A stretch of DNA of 51,597 nt, taken from DASXSB01 sp036506275 (GTDB lineage Bacteria; Methylomirabilota; Methylomirabilia; Rokubacteriales; CSP1-6). How positions within the stretch are numbered: the stretch's first letter is position 1; the number at the start of each line of letters is the position of its first letter. The stretch spans positions 1 through 51,597 of the forward strand of contig DASXSB010000070.1 in NCBI GenBank assembly GCA_036506275.1. The letters are read 5' to 3'. This document shows positions 40,744 through 48,941 of the stretch, in pieces. Below the pieces are notes generated by a model. It was not told the origin of the DNA. It searched no databases and saw only the letters and a program-made list of their open reading frames with translations. The translations under genes were made by a program, and so were the position numbers.

Positions 40744-41202
40744 TCAGCGGATGAACGCCGCCACGCGCCGGGCGCGAGCGTCGCGAATCCGGATGCGGTG
40801 GTTGGGCAAGAGGGTGGGCGGCAGACGACGGGTCTGGAAGAACGCCAGCGCGAGTGTTTCGTCGCAGGTCGTGAGTTCGCCGCCCCGCGCCGCACATTCG
40901 AAGCACACATTCACGTAGTGCCAGACGTTGCCGTCGGGATATCGGACCACCTGACGGCTCGGTTCCGAGTACACGCCCACGAGCCGACGCACGGCCACCG
41001 TGAGCCCGGTCTCCTCGCGAACCTCGCGCACGACGGCCTCCTGCACGGACTCCCCGATTTCCACGGAGCCACCGGGCAGCCCCCACTGTCCCCCGTCGGA
41101 GCGCTGCTGGAGGAGGAGACGGCCCTGCCGGTCGAAGATCACCGCCGACACGCTCGAGCGCACCCCGAGCGCGCGCTCGTAGTCGGGCTCGAAAGTGATC
41201 AC
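40744..41202 (-). CDS. Nudix hydrolase
   Basis: A 152-residue Nudix protein. The box is complete, beginning GGSVEIGES and continuing through REVREETGL (G-x5-E-x7-R-E-U-x-E-E-x-G-U). WGLPGG precedes it. Substrates are nucleoside diphosphates linked to another moiety; the specific one cannot be read. GTG 41202 lies 6 nt after a weak TAGGGT box, 50 bp below the aldo/keto reductase. Confidence 0.87.
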   Translation of the reverse strand: MITFEPDYERALGVRSSVSAVIFDRQGRLLLQQRSDGGQWGLPGGSVEIGESVQEAVVREVREETGLTVAVRRLVGVYSEPSRQVVRYPDGNVWHYVNVCFECAARGGELTTCDETLALAFFQTRRLPPTLLPNHRIRIRDARARRVAAFIR

Positions 41203-41252
41203 GCGCCCACCCTACCGCCTCCCGCCCGCGAATGCACCAAGGAACCGCGCGC

Positions 41253-42383
41253 TCACGCCGCGCTGAAGAGCGCCTGGAAACGGTCCCACGGCACCGGCGG
41301 CGTCGCGGCCACCCCCGCGTTTTCCTCCACGTGGGGGACCGACTTCATGCCCACGAGCGCAGTGCCGATGCCGGGAGTGGAGCGCACGAACTGGATGGCA
41401 CGCTGGGCGTCAGTGGCGAGCCCCGGCAAGTGCTCGGCGAGGACGGGCGGCAAGTTCCGGGCGAGCTGGCCCTGGTACACGGAGGCGGAGACCATCACGT
41501 AGACGTCGAGCCGCCGCGCCGCTTCCACCGTGGACACGAGATCGCCGCCCACCCGCTGGTTCGCGCGCGTGAAGGCCTCGGGCATGGCGAGGTTGTACGG
41601 AAGCTGGATCACCCGGAAATGATGATCGTCGCCGGCCACGTCCCGCGCGGCGCCCACGACGTCGGCGAGCGACAGATAGGAGGGCGCGTTCGGGTCCTCG
41701 CGGTAGCCGTTCCAGGTGGCGGTGCCGTAGCGGGCGATCCGTCCCTCGCGCACGGCCTGCTCGAGCGCGAGAAACGCGTCGCGCAGGCGATCGAAGAAGG
41801 CGCCGCGATCGACGGCGGCGAGCTGCGTCTCCGGATTGTGCACGTAGTAGACGTCGATCGTCTCCAACCTCAGATTGGCGCGGCTGCGCTCGATCTGGTC
41901 GCTGAGATAACGCGGCGTCATGGCGTGGGAGTTCGAGACGACGTCGTCCGGACGCAGGATCCCGGGACGCAAATACGTCTGCAGGAAGTAGCCGCCGGGA
42001 TCGCGCGGGAGGTCGGTGTCGAACGGGATGAACCCGCCCTTGGTGGCCACGACGACCTCGTCCCGCTGGAGCGCGCCCCCCGCCACGAGCGCGCCGAGGG
42101 CGGCCCCGATGCTGCGCTCGCTGCGCTGGTGGCGATAGTTCACGGCGGTGTCGAGCACGTTGAAGCCGACCTCGAGCGCGCGGACGATGGCGCGGTGATA
42201 GGCGTTGTCGGTGGCGTCGTCCTCGCGGCCGAGATAGGTGCCGAGGCCGACCGAGGAGACGTGGGAGACGTCGTCGAGGACGCGGAAGTGCGACGCGGGA
42301 AGCTTCGCGAGGCGCGCCGCGTAGCGCGCGGTCCCCTCCGCCGTCGCCCGCCCGCGGAGTGCGGCGCCCGGTGCCGGTGGCAT
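41253..42383 (-). CDS. Aldo/keto reductase family protein
   Basis: A 376-residue AKR-type TIM barrel. The catalytic tetrad can be placed as Asp in GFNVLDTAVNY, Tyr in the same segment, Lys in VVATKGG and His in VYYVHNPE. The NADPH-binding C-terminus includes IGTALVGMKSV. It is longer than usual, with about 45 extra N-terminal residues that may be partly untranslated if a later start is used. It follows copC by 33 bp in a minus-strand cluster. Substrate unknown. Confidence 0.87.
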   Translation of the reverse strand: MPPAPGAALRGRATAEGTARYAARLAKLPASHFRVLDDVSHVSSVGLGTYLGREDDATDNAYHRAIVRALEVGFNVLDTAVNYRHQRSERSIGAALGALVAGGALQRDEVVVATKGGFIPFDTDLPRDPGGYFLQTYLRPGILRPDDVVSNSHAMTPRYLSDQIERSRANLRLETIDVYYVHNPETQLAAVDRGAFFDRLRDAFLALEQAVREGRIARYGTATWNGYREDPNAPSYLSLADVVGAARDVAGDDHHFRVIQLPYNLAMPEAFTRANQRVGGDLVSTVEAARRLDVYVMVSASVYQGQLARNLPPVLAEHLPGLATDAQRAIQFVRSTPGIGTALVGMKSVPHVEENAGVAATPPVPWDRFQALFSAA

Positions 42384-42416
42384 CCCGTCAGGCTTCGCGC
42401 GGGAGGCGGAGCGCGC

Positions 42417-42779
42417 TCATCGCTCTGGGCGCACCTCGAACGAGAAGCGGCCGCTCACGACGTGGCCGTCGGTCGATAGCACCTGCCACTCCACGCGGTA
42501 CACGCCCGCCGGCAACGCCGGCGCCGACGCCGTCACGCGATCGGCGCCGGCGTCGTCGGGCGCGACGGGAAGCTCACGGGCGTCGTTGCCGGGACCGAGG
42601 AGCCGCACGCGGGAAAGCCGCTTCTCGATCCTGTTGTTGAAGCGGAGACTGAGACGGGCGGGGGCGGCGACCACGACGCTGCCGGCGCGAGGCTCGGACT
42701 CGAGGAGGAGCGAGTGCGCGCTCGCGACCTCCGCCGCCATCGCGAGGGCGGCCGCGGCGGCAAGGCAGGCCGGACGCAT
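42417..42779 (-). CDS. copC: CopC-domain copper-binding periplasmic protein
   Basis: A 120-residue protein with a signal peptide (LAAAAALAMAAEVASA). The mature chain would start with His, as needed for the Cu(II) site of CopC proteins. Later DGHVVSG supplies the second His. The barrel strands LSLRFNNRIEK and VYRVEWQVLSTDGH fit the family. The usual CopD membrane partner is not found here. ATG 42779 overlaps the GNAT stop as TGATG. Confidence 0.86.
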   Translation of the reverse strand: MRPACLAAAAALAMAAEVASAHSLLLESEPRAGSVVVAAPARLSLRFNNRIEKRLSRVRLLGPGNDARELPVAPDDAGADRVTASAPALPAGVYRVEWQVLSTDGHVVSGRFSFEVRPER

Positions 42780-43810
42780 CAGCGCCAGTCGTCGAGGACC
42801 AGGTGCGTGGAGTCCTCGTAGTCCTCCTGCTTCCCCCGCTGCATGCGCACCATCGTGTGCTCGATCTGATAGCCGAGCCGGAGCAGCGTCGCGTAGGCCA
42901 CCGCGTAGCGGACGTACACGGGGAGAATCACCCGCTGGATGCTGAGCTCGTGCGCCAGCTCCTCCAGCGCGCCCACCATCTGCTCGAAGTGCTCCACGCG
43001 GCGATCGCCGGGATCGATGGCGAGGAACTTCACGTAGAGGGCGCCCACGGGCGCCTCGCTCACGCCCGGCGTGTGGAAGATCGCGAACCCGACGAGATCA
43101 CGATCGCGCTCGAGGAGCAGGGTGTCGCCGAGGGCGAGGCCGTCCACGATCTCGACTTCCTTGCTCAGATCCATCCCCCGGCAGATGGCGCCCGTCATGC
43201 GGTGCATGCGGGCGAGCGCCGCCTTCTTGCGCCCTTCCTCCAGCGTGGAGAAGCGGCGCACGGTGAGGCCGGGCTTGGCCGCCCGCGCGGGCAGGCCCTT
43301 GCCGGGGCCGCGCTCGAGAGCGCGGCTCATCACGGCCGTGAGCGACTTCGGCCGGAACCCGAACTTGTGGAAGAGCGTCAGGTGCTTGGGGCTGCTGGGA
43401 TAGCTGGCGAGCCCCTGGAGCGTCACCTTGTTCTCGTCGAAGAACTCCTGCACGGCGCGCAGGAGCTGCTGGCCGATCTTCTGGTTCTGATGATTGGTGA
43501 GCACGGCCATCGGTCCCACGACGCCCACCGTGCCCCAGGCGACGGCGAGCACGGTGCCGACGATCTTGCCGCCGTCTTCCTCGGCCACGAAGCAGCCCCA
43601 CGGCTCCATGAGCCAGCGGTGGTGGACGTACTGGGCGCCGCCGAACGGTTGACGCGGACGCGTGCCGAGCTGGCGCTCGAAGAAATCGCCGAAGGTCAGC
43701 TCGATGACGTCGCGGGCGCGGGCGAGATCGCTCTTGCGCACGCGGCGCACCTGGACCTTCGACGAACGGCCGTGGGAGTCCAGGCCCGCCCGATCAACGG
43801 TGGCCCTCAC
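42779..43810 (-). CDS. GNAT-family N-acetyltransferase
   Basis: A 343-residue protein. The first half holds an acetyl-CoA-binding GNAT core with VGPMAVLTNHQNQKIGQQLL, where the Q/R-x-x-G-x-G/A loop appears as NQKIGQ. The second half is a less conserved GNAT-like domain. The start is GTG 43810, overlapping the stop of the upstream dehydrogenase as GTGA. The substrate cannot be inferred. It is co-transcribed with copC and the tartronate-semialdehyde-reductase-like gene. Confidence 0.85.
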   Translation of the reverse strand: MRATVDRAGLDSHGRSSKVQVRRVRKSDLARARDVIELTFGDFFERQLGTRPRQPFGGAQYVHHRWLMEPWGCFVAEEDGGKIVGTVLAVAWGTVGVVGPMAVLTNHQNQKIGQQLLRAVQEFFDENKVTLQGLASYPSSPKHLTLFHKFGFRPKSLTAVMSRALERGPGKGLPARAAKPGLTVRRFSTLEEGRKKAALARMHRMTGAICRGMDLSKEVEIVDGLALGDTLLLERDRDLVGFAIFHTPGVSEAPVGALYVKFLAIDPGDRRVEHFEQMVGALEELAHELSIQRVILPVYVRYAVAYATLLRLGYQIEHTMVRMQRGKQEDYEDSTHLVLDDWR

Positions 43811-44691
43811 GCGGAAGCGCCTGCGAGGTCTTCCAGGAGCGTGATGATGCCCGAGTGATCGAGGCCGCCTCCGCCCTTCACGCGCAACGCGCTGAACAGC
43901 TCCTGCACGACGGCGGTGGCGGGCAGAGGCACGCCGAGGGCGCGCGCGGACTCCGTGATGAGGCCGAGGTCCTTGTAGTGGAGATCGACCTTGAAGCCGG
44001 GCTTGTACGTGTTCGACACGTAGTTCGGCGTCTTCTGCTCGAGGCACTTCGAGCCCGCGAGCCCGCCCGCCAGCGCCTTGAGCGTGAGCTCGCGATCGAG
44101 CCCGGCCTTCTTGGCGAGCGTGAGCGCCTCCGCGAGCGCGGTGAGATTCACGGCCACGATGATCTGGTTCGCGAGCTTCGTGAAGCCGCCGAAGCCGAGC
44201 GGACCGAGGAGCGTGATCGTGCGGCCCATGGCCTGGAAGATCGGCAGCACGCGGTCGAACACGTCCTTCTCGCCGCCCACCATGATCGAGAGCGTGCCCT
44301 CGATCGCGCCCTTCTCGCCCCCCGACACCGGCGCATCGAGCATCTTCACGCCCTTGGCGCCGAGAGCCTGACCCACCTTCTGCGAGACGATCGGGGAAAT
44401 CGTCGACATGTCGGCATAGATCAGCCCCGACTTCGCGCCTTCCACGATCCCGTTCTTGCCCAGCGCAACCAGCTCCACGTCCGGGGAATTCGGCAACATC
44501 GTGATGAGGACGTCGGACTGCGCGGCGACCTCGCGGGGCGACGTCGCCATCTTGGCGCCTTCCTTGACGACTTCATCGACGGGAAGGCGGGTGCGACTGT
44601 GGACAACCAGCTGGTGCCCGGCCTTCAGGAGGTTCCGCGCCATGGGCTTGCCCATGATCCCGAGTCCAATGAATCCTATTACTTGGGCCAC
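43807..44691 (-). CDS. Beta-hydroxyacid dehydrogenase, 2-hydroxy-3-oxopropionate reductase type
   Basis: A 294-residue NAD(P)-dependent dehydrogenase. The N-terminal fingerprint is GFIGLGIMGKPMARNL. The substrate motif is DAPVSGGEKGA, and the catalytic Lys lies in GFTKLANQI. Sequence type is close to tartronate semialdehyde reductase (GlxR/GarR), which turns tartronate semialdehyde into glycerate. GTG 44691 has AGGAGG 6 nt upstream. It leads a cluster with GNAT, copC and an aldo/keto reductase. A 3-hydroxyisobutyrate dehydrogenase role is the main alternative; a second family member is at 48942. Confidence 0.85.
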   Translation of the reverse strand: MAQVIGFIGLGIMGKPMARNLLKAGHQLVVHSRTRLPVDEVVKEGAKMATSPREVAAQSDVLITMLPNSPDVELVALGKNGIVEGAKSGLIYADMSTISPIVSQKVGQALGAKGVKMLDAPVSGGEKGAIEGTLSIMVGGEKDVFDRVLPIFQAMGRTITLLGPLGFGGFTKLANQIIVAVNLTALAEALTLAKKAGLDRELTLKALAGGLAGSKCLEQKTPNYVSNTYKPGFKVDLHYKDLGLITESARALGVPLPATAVVQELFSALRVKGGGGLDHSGIITLLEDLAGASA

Positions 44692-44729
44692 GAGTCCTCC
44701 TGGTTGGCGTGCGAGGAGCTGGCTGGGCC

Positions 44730-44773
44730 GTCGGCAGCGCCGACAAATAACACACACCCGCGCGAAGGGTCAA
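44730..44773 (-). promoter_or_regulatory. Possible promoter with palindromic operator
   Basis: On the minus strand TTGACC (44773-44768) is a good -35, and 17 nt later TTATTT (44750-44745) is a poor -10. Just downstream GTCGGC-GCT-GCCGAC (44744-44730) is a perfect short palindrome. It could bind a repressor at the transcription start or form a 5' RNA hairpin. It precedes the dehydrogenase at 44691 by 38 nt. Confidence 0.4.
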
Positions 44774-44788
44774 GCCGGGGCGGCGGCT

Positions 44789-46729
44789 CTACTTCTGTCC
44801 CCAGAGCTCCCGGGAAAGCCAGTCGAGGCCGAGGTCGTTCAGCGTCGCCGGCAACGGCTTGCCTGTCGTCCGGTCGTAGCCGACCTCCTGGTACCAGACG
44901 TCGACCATCTTGTCCCACTGATCCATGATGGCCTGGCCCTTGGCGGGCCCATCCACGGGCGTGGAGCCGTAGCGCTTCGACGGCCGCTCCCCCTCCGGCG
45001 TGATCCCGCACCGGAGGGAGACGGCGCGGTTGATGGCGGCGGTGCGCCGGCCGAAGCGGATGGCTTCGTCCACCGTGTAGAACCAGCCGGTGGCGGCGCT
45101 GAGCGCGCGACAGATGTGCTCCAGGCGCGTACGGGTGGTGAAGATGCAGATCCCGAGCGAGTCCTCGAAGTTCCGCCGGCCCCGCAAGCCGGCCACGTAG
45201 CGCGCGACCTGCTCCCCGTCGAACGGGCTGATGCGCGCCGGCTGACCGACCTCGGTCGGATGCACGGGGTTGCCGGTCTCCATGGTGGCGGTGCCGGACG
45301 TGCACGTATCCAGCATCTCGTCCCACCGCCCGCGATGGTCGTGGCCGCGCGGCGTCGCCCCCTTCTCGATGTAGACGGCGCAGTCCTTGGCAGCGCCGCC
45401 GAGCTTCTCCGCCGCCCGCTTCACGCCCTCCGCCAGCACGTCGCCGAAGCCCTCGCGCCGGCTCACCATGTCGAGCAGGCGCTTCGCGCCCTTGATGTCG
45501 CCCCAGTCGAGCTTGAAGCCGAGCTGCTTCTCCGTGATGTAGCCCTTCTCCTGACACTCCATCACCCAGCCGCACAGCCAGCCGAACTCGTTGACGTCCA
45601 CGCACGCCTTGTCGATCTCGGTGTTGAGCCAGGCGATGCCGTCGCGGTCGGCGGAGCCGATCGTCCACCCCGCCCCCGACCAGCCCTCGTACTCCGGCTC
45701 GTCGACGATCTGGCCCGCGTTGTCGCCGCGGCGGATCACGGACATGTGGCAGTGGTGCATGCCGCACGCGTTGCACTGGTGGCCGCGATGGTCGAAGTTC
45801 TCGCGCAGCTTGGGGGCCTCCCATTCGCTCATGTCGGCGCCGGCCACCGCGCTCGTGAGATTCGTCGTGTAGTTCTTGATGGGCAGCACGCCGAGCTTGG
45901 AGAGGTTGGACACGCCCGGCAGCGTGCCGTATTCGTAGAGCGAGCGTGCGGAGGGATCCGTGCGCAGATCGTGGGCGATGTCGTCGGCGACCTGCATCAC
46001 CGCGCGGGGATCGGCGGCGCGCAGCGCGCGCGTGCCCTTCACGATCGCTACCGCCTTCAGCTTCTTCTTGCCCATGACGGCGCCGCAGCCGTTCTTCGAC
46101 GCCACGTGGCCATAGTCGCCCTGGATGGCGGCGAAGCGGACGAGGTGCTCGCCGGCGGGACCGATCGAGTACACCGAGAGCTGATGGCCGCTGAGCCCCG
46201 TCTCGCGGCAGAGCGCGGCCTGCGTCTCCCACGTGTCCTTGCCGAGGAGGGCGCGCGCGTCCCGCAGCTCCACCACCTCGTCCTGGATGTAGAGGTAGAC
46301 CCACTCCTTCGCTTGTCCGTGGACGATGATCGCGTCGTACCCCGAATATTTGAGGTTCGTCCCGAAGAACCCGTTGGCCTGCGTCGACGTGGGCCCGTTG
46401 GTGCCGGCGCCGATGGTGATGACGGTGAGACCGCCCGTGCCCCACACGGGAAGCCCGGCGAGAGGGCCGGTGGCGAGGACGAGACGGTTGTCGGGATGGT
46501 CCCACGTCACGTTGCCCTTGCCGTCGCTCGTCGCCGTCTCGCGGTAGAGGATCATGGCCCCGAGGCCGATGCCGCCCACGAGCTGGCGCATCTCTTCCTG
46601 GCTCCACGGCTCGCTCCAGACCTTGCCGCGCGTGAGGTCCACGCGGAGGAGCTTCCCTGCGTAGCCGCCCGCGATCGCGGCTGGCTGCGCCGTCGTCGAC
46701 GTCGTCGTTTCCATCGCAGTGGGAGTCAT
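44789..46729 (-). CDS. aor: Tungsten-type aldehyde:ferredoxin oxidoreductase (AOR), AorB-like
   Basis: A 646-residue AOR-family enzyme interconverting aldehydes and carboxylic acids. The N-terminal domain has LRVDLTRGKVWSEPW, VGGIGLGAMILY and ATGPLAGLPVWGTGG. The cluster cysteines include C319-x2-C322-x4-C327 in CNACGMHHC, and a later Cys in LGICIFT. The x4 spacing is one longer than the C-x2-C-x3-C I recall for archaeal AOR. ATG 46729 overlaps the stop of the FAD subunit. With the upstream Fe-S and FAD genes it forms an AorABC-like set, which can couple aldehyde oxidation to NAD reduction. Confidence 0.93.
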   Translation of the reverse strand: MTPTAMETTTSTTAQPAAIAGGYAGKLLRVDLTRGKVWSEPWSQEEMRQLVGGIGLGAMILYRETATSDGKGNVTWDHPDNRLVLATGPLAGLPVWGTGGLTVITIGAGTNGPTSTQANGFFGTNLKYSGYDAIIVHGQAKEWVYLYIQDEVVELRDARALLGKDTWETQAALCRETGLSGHQLSVYSIGPAGEHLVRFAAIQGDYGHVASKNGCGAVMGKKKLKAVAIVKGTRALRAADPRAVMQVADDIAHDLRTDPSARSLYEYGTLPGVSNLSKLGVLPIKNYTTNLTSAVAGADMSEWEAPKLRENFDHRGHQCNACGMHHCHMSVIRRGDNAGQIVDEPEYEGWSGAGWTIGSADRDGIAWLNTEIDKACVDVNEFGWLCGWVMECQEKGYITEKQLGFKLDWGDIKGAKRLLDMVSRREGFGDVLAEGVKRAAEKLGGAAKDCAVYIEKGATPRGHDHRGRWDEMLDTCTSGTATMETGNPVHPTEVGQPARISPFDGEQVARYVAGLRGRRNFEDSLGICIFTTRTRLEHICRALSAATGWFYTVDEAIRFGRRTAAINRAVSLRCGITPEGERPSKRYGSTPVDGPAKGQAIMDQWDKMVDVWYQEVGYDRTTGKPLPATLNDLGLDWLSRELWGQK

Positions 46730-48051
46730 ACGGCCACCGGGGTGTCGCCGGGCGCTTTCGATGCGCGCCCGAGCACGGTTTCGGGAAGAAGCACGCCGGT
46801 GGTCTTGGCGGCCACGTAGGCGGGCTTGATGTCGAATGGGTTCCGTTCGAGATGGGCGCGGAAGGGCGCCAGCGACACGCCGGAGTGCACGAGCCCCTTC
46901 AGCATGCCGACGTCGTTCGTGGTCCAGATGTCGCTCGAGGGCCCGAGGATGATAGCGCCCGTGAGGCGATCGCCGCGCCAGAGGAGCTTCCGGTACGCCG
47001 GCCGATCGGGCCGGAGACCGGTGACGCTGAACGCTTGCCCGTCGTCCCACGCGCCGAACGACGCCACGTCGAGGTGGCACACCTCCACGATGTTGATGCT
47101 GAGGCTGCCGCGATACCGCACGTCCCGGCCCGCCATGTTGGCGCCCACCACCCGCCCGTGCTCCTGGGCGGTGGTCTCGATCGCGTGCACGGCGGGACCG
47201 CCGGAGATGAGGTCACGCCCTTCGGCGACGTCGCCGGCGGCGTAGACGTTGCGCACGCTCGAGCGGAGGTGATCGTCCACGACGATCCCCTGCTTCACCG
47301 TGATCCCACTTCCCTGCAGCCAGCCGACGTTGGCGCGGATGCCGGTGGCCATGATGACGACGTCGGCGGCGAGGTCGGGTCCACTCGCGAACCGGAGTCG
47401 CTTCTTGCCCTTGTCGTCCTCGATGGCGGTGAGCCGGGCCCCGGTACGGATGGTGACGCCGTGGTCGGTGAGCCATTTCTCCACGAGGCCGGCGGCGGTG
47501 GTGTCGATCATGCGCGGCAGGATGTGGGGCTCGAGCTCCACCACGGTGAGGGCGGTGCCGTGGGAGAGGATCGAGTTCAGGATCGTGAACGAGATGAAGC
47601 CGGCGCCCACCATGACCACGGAGGCGCCGGGAGCGAGGGAAGCGATGAGACCGCGCGCCTCGTCGAGCGTCCAGAACGAATGCACGTTGGCGCCGTCGGC
47701 GCCGGGCACGGGCGCCCGCACCGCCGAGGAGCCGGTGGCCACGAGGCAATCGTCGTACTCGACCTTGGTGCCGTCGTCGAGCGTGCACACGTTCGCGGTC
47801 ACGTCGAGATGGGTGGCGCGACGCCCCACGTGCGCCTTGACCCCCCACTGCGCGAGGTTGGGGCCGCTCGCCGTGAAGACGTGCCCTTCCGCGATGGAGC
47901 GGTCGAGGTAGTACGGGAGCACCATGCGCGAGTACGGCCGCTCCGCCGTCACCAGCGTGACCTCCGAGCGCTCGGTTTCCTCTTCGCGAATGGTCCGGAT
48001 CGCGTTCACGGCGGCGGTGCCGCCGCCCACGATGAGATGGCGGGGAGGCAT
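46726..48051 (-). CDS. FAD/NAD(P)-binding oxidoreductase subunit (AorC-like)
   Basis: A 441-residue pyridine-nucleotide oxidoreductase. The FAD fingerprint is LIVGGGTAAVNAIRTI. A second Rossmann motif for NAD is VVMVGAGFISFTILN. VYAAGDVAEG is the C-terminal FAD motif. No redox-active CxxxxC pair is present, so it is of NADH-dependent reductase type rather than a disulfide reductase. ATG 48051 overlaps the Fe-S gene stop as TGATG. In Aromatoleum-type AOR the matching subunit passes electrons between the Fe-S chain and NAD. Confidence 0.9.
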   Translation of the reverse strand: MPPRHLIVGGGTAAVNAIRTIREEETERSEVTLVTAERPYSRMVLPYYLDRSIAEGHVFTASGPNLAQWGVKAHVGRRATHLDVTANVCTLDDGTKVEYDDCLVATGSSAVRAPVPGADGANVHSFWTLDEARGLIASLAPGASVVMVGAGFISFTILNSILSHGTALTVVELEPHILPRMIDTTAAGLVEKWLTDHGVTIRTGARLTAIEDDKGKKRLRFASGPDLAADVVIMATGIRANVGWLQGSGITVKQGIVVDDHLRSSVRNVYAAGDVAEGRDLISGGPAVHAIETTAQEHGRVVGANMAGRDVRYRGSLSINIVEVCHLDVASFGAWDDGQAFSVTGLRPDRPAYRKLLWRGDRLTGAIILGPSSDIWTTNDVGMLKGLVHSGVSLAPFRAHLERNPFDIKPAYVAAKTTGVLLPETVLGRASKAPGDTPVAV

Positions 48052-48527
48052 CACGCGCCCTCCAGGGCAAACGCGTGCGCGGTGCGCTCGCGCGCGAAGT
48101 CGCCGAGCCAATCCTCGGTGGCGCGCGCCTCGTACGTGATGGCGGCCGTCGGGCACGCCTGCGCGCACGCGGGATCGCCGCCGCACAGGTTGCACTTGTA
48201 CGCCTTGCGGGTGTCGGTGTCGTAGAACACCGTCCCGTAAGGGCAGGCGATCGTGCACAGCTTGCACCCCACGCAGCGATCGTCCACGACGTCCTTGGCG
48301 CCGGCGACGTTGATGCCGATGGCGCCCACCGGACACGCCGTCATACACCCGCCCTCCGCGCACTGCGTGCACGTGTAGGGCGCATACGAGGTGTGTCCCT
48401 CGAAGGGCGAGACCTTGATCACGGACTTGGCGGGGTGGAACGTGCCCGTCTGCATGTACGAGCACGCCAGCTCGCAGCGGAGGCAACCCGTGCACCGCTC
48501 CGGATGGAGAACGAGAACTTTCGTCAT
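48051..48527 (-). CDS. Four-cluster ferredoxin-type electron-transfer subunit (AorA-like)
   Basis: A 158-residue polyferredoxin with 16 cysteines arranged as four [4Fe-4S] motifs, starting with C12-x2-C15-x2-C18-x3-C22 in RCTGCLRCELAC. Others follow at CTQC...C...C, RCVGCKLCTIAC and CNLC...C...C. This number fits the small subunit of AorABC enzymes. ATG 48527 overlaps the GYD gene stop as ATGA. It has no signal peptide, so it works in the cytoplasm. Confidence 0.9.
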   Translation of the reverse strand: MTKVLVLHPERCTGCLRCELACSYMQTGTFHPAKSVIKVSPFEGHTSYAPYTCTQCAEGGCMTACPVGAIGINVAGAKDVVDDRCVGCKLCTIACPYGTVFYDTDTRKAYKCNLCGGDPACAQACPTAAITYEARATEDWLGDFARERTAHAFALEGA

Positions 48528-48853
48528 CCGCGCTTCTTTCGTCTCCTTCCACGATTCTCCGACGTCTCCGTCTCCAGCCCGCCCACGAACTCGTCGAGGG
48601 GAATGGCCGCCATCGTCATCCCCGCCACGCCGCCGCGGGCACCGAGCTCGACCGACACGCGCGAGATGGTGACGTTGTCGGGCGCCTCGATGATCGTCAC
48701 GAAATCGTAGGGGCCGAGGACGGCGTACTGGGCGACGACCCGCGCCCCCATGCGCGCCACGTCGGCGTTGGCTTTGTGAATCCAGCCCGGGCGCTCGCGG
48801 AGCACCTTGCGCCCGGACTCCGACAGCGTGCTCAGCATCACGTACAGACTCAC
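48524..48853 (-). CDS. GYD-domain small protein leading the AOR operon
   Basis: A 109-residue protein. GWIHKANADVARMGARVVAQYAVLGPYDFVTIIEAPD matches the GYD domain, a ferredoxin-like fold of unknown function, here reading GPYDFV. The C-terminal ten residues are strongly basic. GTG 48853 has GAGGAGG upstream. It overlaps the Fe-S subunit start by 4 bp. A sensing or assembly role for the AOR complex is possible but not evidenced. Confidence 0.8.
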   Translation of the reverse strand: MSLYVMLSTLSESGRKVLRERPGWIHKANADVARMGARVVAQYAVLGPYDFVTIIEAPDNVTISRVSVELGARGGVAGMTMAAIPLDEFVGGLETETSENRGRRRKKRG

Positions 48854-48881
48854 CGCGGGCCTCCTCGGCGCGACGGAGCGA

Positions 48882-48890
48882 AGTATAGCA
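48882..48890 (-). promoter_or_regulatory. Extended -10 promoter of the AOR operon
   Basis: The minus strand reads TGCTATACT, a strong extended -10 (TG-n-TATACT), 28 bp before GTG 48853. The resulting short leader contains the GAGGAGG ribosome site. This is the best conventional promoter in the window. Confidence 0.65.
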
Positions 48891-48941
48891 CGCGAGTTCG
48901 CGACGTCCGGGCCGCGCCCGCGCGCCCGCGGGCGCTTGGCC

